Below, piece by piece: positions 12,478 through 15,248 of a DNA stretch of 15,248 nucleotides (the first letter of the stretch is position 1; each line of letters begins with the position of its first letter). A program made the translations under genes and the position numbers. The notes beneath the pieces were generated by a model. The model saw only the letters and a program-made list of their open reading frames with translations. It made no database searches and was not told where the DNA came from. The DNA is from Chloroflexi bacterium UBA4733. Lineage in GTDB: Bacteria > Chloroflexota > UBA4733. The DNA is taken from NCBI GenBank assembly GCA_002404055.1, contig DHIZ01000097.1, positions 13,756-29,003 on the forward strand, in the 5' to 3' direction.

Positions 12478-13947
12478 ATGGAGGTGTCCGTCACCGACTT
12501 TGGCCCCATCGCCAGGGCGACGGTGCGCTTACGGCCGCTTACGATCCTTTTTGGGCCAAGTAACAGCGGCAAGTCATATCTGATGACTCTGGTGTACAGT
12601 CTCTTTCAGGCTATGCACAACGGTGTCCTACCGCCCGCGAGCTACCACGCTGATATTCTATCTCCCGTGAGACGGACGGTTCTCGGCCCGGGTCGCAGCA
12701 GGCTCTACGAGAAGATTTACGGCGGCAACTCCGCTGTTGACGAGATACACCGGGAGGAACTTGCGCAGTGGATGGCCGAGGCGGGTAAGGCAGGGCAGAA
12801 TGCGCCCGTCGCATCGCTGCCTCGCTACCTTCAGGAGCGAATTTATGGTCTGGCCGACGCCTTTCTCGACGACTACGCCGACGTGATTGGCGACGAGATT
12901 CAACGCTGTTTCGCGTCCGACCTGCAGAGCCTTGCCGGCACGGGAACCGGCACCCGTTCTTGCACAGTCCGGTGGCAGACTGGTGATCCGCCATGGTCAA
13001 TGCTGCTTGCCCTTGACGAACATGGCGTCAAGGTACTCCAGCGGTCCTGCGACCTCTCAACCATGTCACTCGACGCCCGTCTCATAGCAAGTAGGCGTGC
13101 TGCCGCAGCCAGCAGGGCGCAGGGCCGCACTGTGGCCGACCAGTTCAATTCGCTTTGGATTGAGCTGGCGGGCCGCATGGTCGGCGATCTCGATCAGGGA
13201 TCGCACGCCGGTTATTATCTGCCGGCGGCACGAAGCGGTATTCTGCAAGGCCATCGCGCGCTCGCTAGCGCACTGATCCAGCGCTCCACTCTTGCCGGTG
13301 TCCAGCCGCTCGACGTCCCTACGCTGTCCGGTGTCATCGCCGACTTTATCAGTCTGCTAATCCTTATGCCCAGCCGGCGCACGAGTAAGCTTGTGCCGCT
13401 CGCCAACGCATTGGAGCGCGACGTCCTCGCAGGTACGATCTCGATGCGGGCCCTTGGGTCTGGCTATCAGGAGATTTCCTACGAGACGAAAAAGGGGACG
13501 ATTCCGTTGCATCGGACTTCATCAATGGTTTCGGAGCTTGCGCCGCTGGTCCTCTTGCTCAAGCACGTGGTTAATGACGGTGATCTGCTCATTATTGAGG
13601 AGCCTGAGTCCCATCTACATCCTGGCAACCAGCGCAAATTCGCGTCGATTATCGCCCAGGTGGTTCGTGCCGGCGTGCGCGTGCTGCTCACGACACACAG
13701 CGACTATTTCGCGGGGGAACTGAGCAACTGCATTCGGCGCAACCGTATGGCGCCCAAGTCGCCCGACCGTCTTGCCCCGGAAGAGGTTGGCGCCTATCTG
13801 TTCGTGACGGATGAATCCGGCGGCGGCAGCACGGTTCGCGAGTTGACGGTGACAGGTCAGGATGGCATCCCCGAGGACAACTTTGAGCAGGTCGCTGAAG
13901 AATTGTACGACGATACTGTGCAACTCCAAGAAGGCGTGACGTATTAG
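12478..13947 (+). CDS. Standalone OLD/AAA_21-type ATPase
   Basis: A 489-residue ABC-like ATPase of the SMC/OLD kind. Walker A GPSNSGKS is at 26-33, a degenerate signature SSMVSELAPL at 348-357, Walker B with the family's LIIEEPESHLHP at 371-382, and the switch His in TTHSD at 407. No TOPRIM nuclease domain follows, unlike OLD or GajA proteins, and no partner gene lies downstream on this strand. Related 'predicted ATPases' occur both in defence systems and alone. The ATG at 12478 follows GGGAGGT; the open frame reaching back to 11872 overlaps the phosphoribosyltransferase gene and is rejected. The gene is visibly more AT-rich than its surroundings (for example 28 G/C of 60 bases at 13561-13620), which suggests transfer. 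Confidence 0.88.
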   Translation: MEVSVTDFGPIARATVRLRPLTILFGPSNSGKSYLMTLVYSLFQAMHNGVLPPASYHADILSPVRRTVLGPGRSRLYEKIYGGNSAVDEIHREELAQWMAEAGKAGQNAPVASLPRYLQERIYGLADAFLDDYADVIGDEIQRCFASDLQSLAGTGTGTRSCTVRWQTGDPPWSMLLALDEHGVKVLQRSCDLSTMSLDARLIASRRAAAASRAQGRTVADQFNSLWIELAGRMVGDLDQGSHAGYYLPAARSGILQGHRALASALIQRSTLAGVQPLDVPTLSGVIADFISLLILMPSRRTSKLVPLANALERDVLAGTISMRALGSGYQEISYETKKGTIPLHRTSSMVSELAPLVLLLKHVVNDGDLLIIEEPESHLHPGNQRKFASIIAQVVRAGVRVLLTTHSDYFAGELSNCIRRNRMAPKSPDRLAPEEVGAYLFVTDESGGGSTVRELTVTGQDGIPEDNFEQVAEELYDDTVQLQEGVTY

Positions 13948-14039
13948 CGGCAAGGCCGGAGGCCGGCTGGCGGGACCGGGAACTTGAAGGCTACCGTGTC
14001 ACGTCGTCAAGATGAACAAGCAGCGCATCCCCTCACCTT

Positions 14040-15158
14040 TTAGTCGTCGATCCCCCAGTCCGCCAATCCCAAGGGCAGCGGCGCCGGGCGCTGGCAGGTG
14101 CTCTGCAGCGTGATGTGGCGATTTTCCGCTGATGCCTCGTGCATTGCTGTGATGGTATCTACCACGTGGTAGGCCATCTCACCGCTGGCGCGGTGTGGTC
14201 GGCCGCTGCGGATGGCCGTCACCATGTCGGCCACGCCGACGCCGCGGCTGTTGCCGGTGTAGCCGAACTGGTTCTCCACCGGCGTCAACTCCGAGCTGTC
14301 GGCCTTGCGCAGGTAGAGCTGGCCGCCGAAGTTGTTCGGGTCAATGCAGCGCAGCGAGCCGCTGCTGCCGTAGATCTCGATGTGCGGCAGGTTGGTGCCA
14401 TAGACGTCGGCGGTCATCAGGAACTGGCAGACGGCGCCGTTGGCAAAGTCCAGCAGGCCGGCGACGTGGCTGGGGGCGTTGACCTTGCGCATCTGGCCGC
14501 CTTGCTCGCGCTCCGGCCAGGTGACGTGCGCCGAGGCCGTCACGCGCCGGATCGGCCCGATCAGGTTGATGGTGGCATTCAGGTAGTAGGGGCCGCGGTC
14601 AAAAGCCCAACTGCCGCCATACTCGAAGAAATCTGTCAAGTAGAAGCTCATGTAGCCGTCTTCCTGTGGTCTGGGGCGGGGCGTGGCGCGCGCGTGCAGG
14701 TTGATGAAGGCGCCGACCGGATCGCCGATGGCGCCGTCATCGATCAGCTTGCGCGCCGTCTGCCAGGCGCCGCCGAAGAACGTATCAGGGGCCCCACCCA
14801 CGCGCAGCCCTTTCCGGGCGGCGGTGTCGATCAGTTTGCGGGCGTCCTCCCGTAGTACCGCCAGCGGCTTCTCGTTGTACACGTGCTTGCCCGCCTCCAG
14901 CACGGCGAGGCCGACCGGACCGTGGACGCGGTGCGGCGTCAGGTTGATGATCAGTTCAACCTCCGGGTCCGCCAGAATGTCCTCGACGCTCAGCGCCCTG
15001 GGGACCGCAAACTCGGCGGCGCGGGCCTTCGCGGCGTCGAGCCGTGTGTCCGCCACGGCAACGACGTCGAAGGCGGCGAATTGCTTGCTGTTTTTGAGAT
15101 AGGCGGCACTGATCGTGCCGCAGCCGATGATGCCGACTTTCGTGGGGGGATGCGTCAT
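14040..15158 (-). CDS. Gfo/Idh/MocA family sugar oxidoreductase
   Basis: A 372-residue NAD(P)-dependent dehydrogenase of the glucose-fructose oxidoreductase/inositol dehydrogenase family, acting on sugars or polyols in the cytoplasm. The Rossmann glycine motif GIIGCGTI is near residues 9-16, the AVADTR strand-2 end about 34-39, and the EKP motif (YNEKPLA, Lys about 97) is the family's substrate/cofactor Lys. The C-terminal alpha/beta domain carries the expected GGSWAFDRGPYYL region with the His-or-Tyr catalytic neighbourhood. Length and both domains are complete. The ATG at 15158 follows AAAGGAG with 7-nt spacing. It converges with the ATPase gene across 92 bp. The substrate is not defined; myo-inositol, glucose or other sugars are possible. 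Confidence 0.93.
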   Translation of the reverse strand: MTHPPTKVGIIGCGTISAAYLKNSKQFAAFDVVAVADTRLDAAKARAAEFAVPRALSVEDILADPEVELIINLTPHRVHGPVGLAVLEAGKHVYNEKPLAVLREDARKLIDTAARKGLRVGGAPDTFFGGAWQTARKLIDDGAIGDPVGAFINLHARATPRPRPQEDGYMSFYLTDFFEYGGSWAFDRGPYYLNATINLIGPIRRVTASAHVTWPEREQGGQMRKVNAPSHVAGLLDFANGAVCQFLMTADVYGTNLPHIEIYGSSGSLRCIDPNNFGGQLYLRKADSSELTPVENQFGYTGNSRGVGVADMVTAIRSGRPHRASGEMAYHVVDTITAMHEASAENRHITLQSTCQRPAPLPLGLADWGIDD

Positions 15159-15248
15159 GTTTGCTCTCCTTTATACAGGGGGATGGTAGCACGAAATGGG
15201 TAGGACGACTGCCGATGGACCAAGGCGGAGTGCGCCGCAAAGTTTTGC

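Noticed and set aside
14139..14855. Plus-strand open frame opposite the Gfo/Idh/MocA gene
   Set aside because: Composition (Val/Ala/Asp/His-rich without motifs) and lack of a ribosome binding site mark it as a shadow of the oxidoreductase gene.

Overview
The window is GC-rich, gene-dense bacterial DNA from an unidentified organism. Three signs point to Chloroflexota or a similar high-GC environmental lineage, although no rRNA or other marker gene is present to prove it: a DUF2089-type regulator beside DUF4097 'polyadhesin' proteins, intergenic GC-rich nested inverted repeats, and an interspersed repeat whose translation reads LTPNPSPERRGE. Most genes have a clear AAGGAG-type ribosome binding site.

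Layout. (1) 80-832, plus strand: a classical short-chain dehydrogenase. (2) 895-5702, minus strand: a probable five-gene operon read from a near-consensus promoter at 5743-5771. In order it holds a zinc-ribbon/HTH DUF2089-type regulator, a 351-residue DUF4097 protein, a 785-residue DUF4097-like beta-solenoid protein, a small helical protein, and a uronate-dehydrogenase-like extended SDR. Regions 1 and 2 converge on a REPIN-like nested palindrome (834-937) that also encodes the last residues of the dehydrogenase. (3) 5848-7401, minus strand: a sugar-type ABC ATPase (UgpC/MsmK/MalK family) followed by a small exported or membrane-anchored protein of unknown function, closed by a strong intrinsic terminator (5783-5825). 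(4) 7402-8037: a long non-coding stretch with two operator-like palindromes near the ATPase gene and a 126-bp cloverleaf-like inverted repeat. (5) 8038-10243, plus strand: a single-pass membrane protein of unknown function, then D-3-phosphoglycerate dehydrogenase (serA) with a C-terminal ACT domain. (6) 10286-13947, plus strand: an accessory-looking stretch with a RHH/ParE toxin-antitoxin pair (with a recognisable promoter and operator), a small membrane protein, another nested inverted repeat, a phosphoribosyltransferase, and a standalone OLD/AAA-type ATPase whose base composition is more AT-rich than its neighbours. (7) 14040-15158, minus strand: a Gfo/Idh/MocA sugar oxidoreductase.

How the genes may work together. 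Several products act on sugars or sugar acids: the two SDRs, the sugar-ABC ATPase and the Gfo/Idh/MocA enzyme. They are not in one operon. The most distinctive module is the regulator plus two beta-solenoid operon. All three of its main proteins end in the same 19-residue SHOCT-like helical hairpin, which aligns without gaps. This suggests a shared docking or oligomerisation element tying the regulator to its two partners. The two solenoid proteins have no visible signal peptide or membrane segment, so they look cytoplasmic. By analogy with YvlB and LiaX an envelope-stress role is possible, but that is inference.
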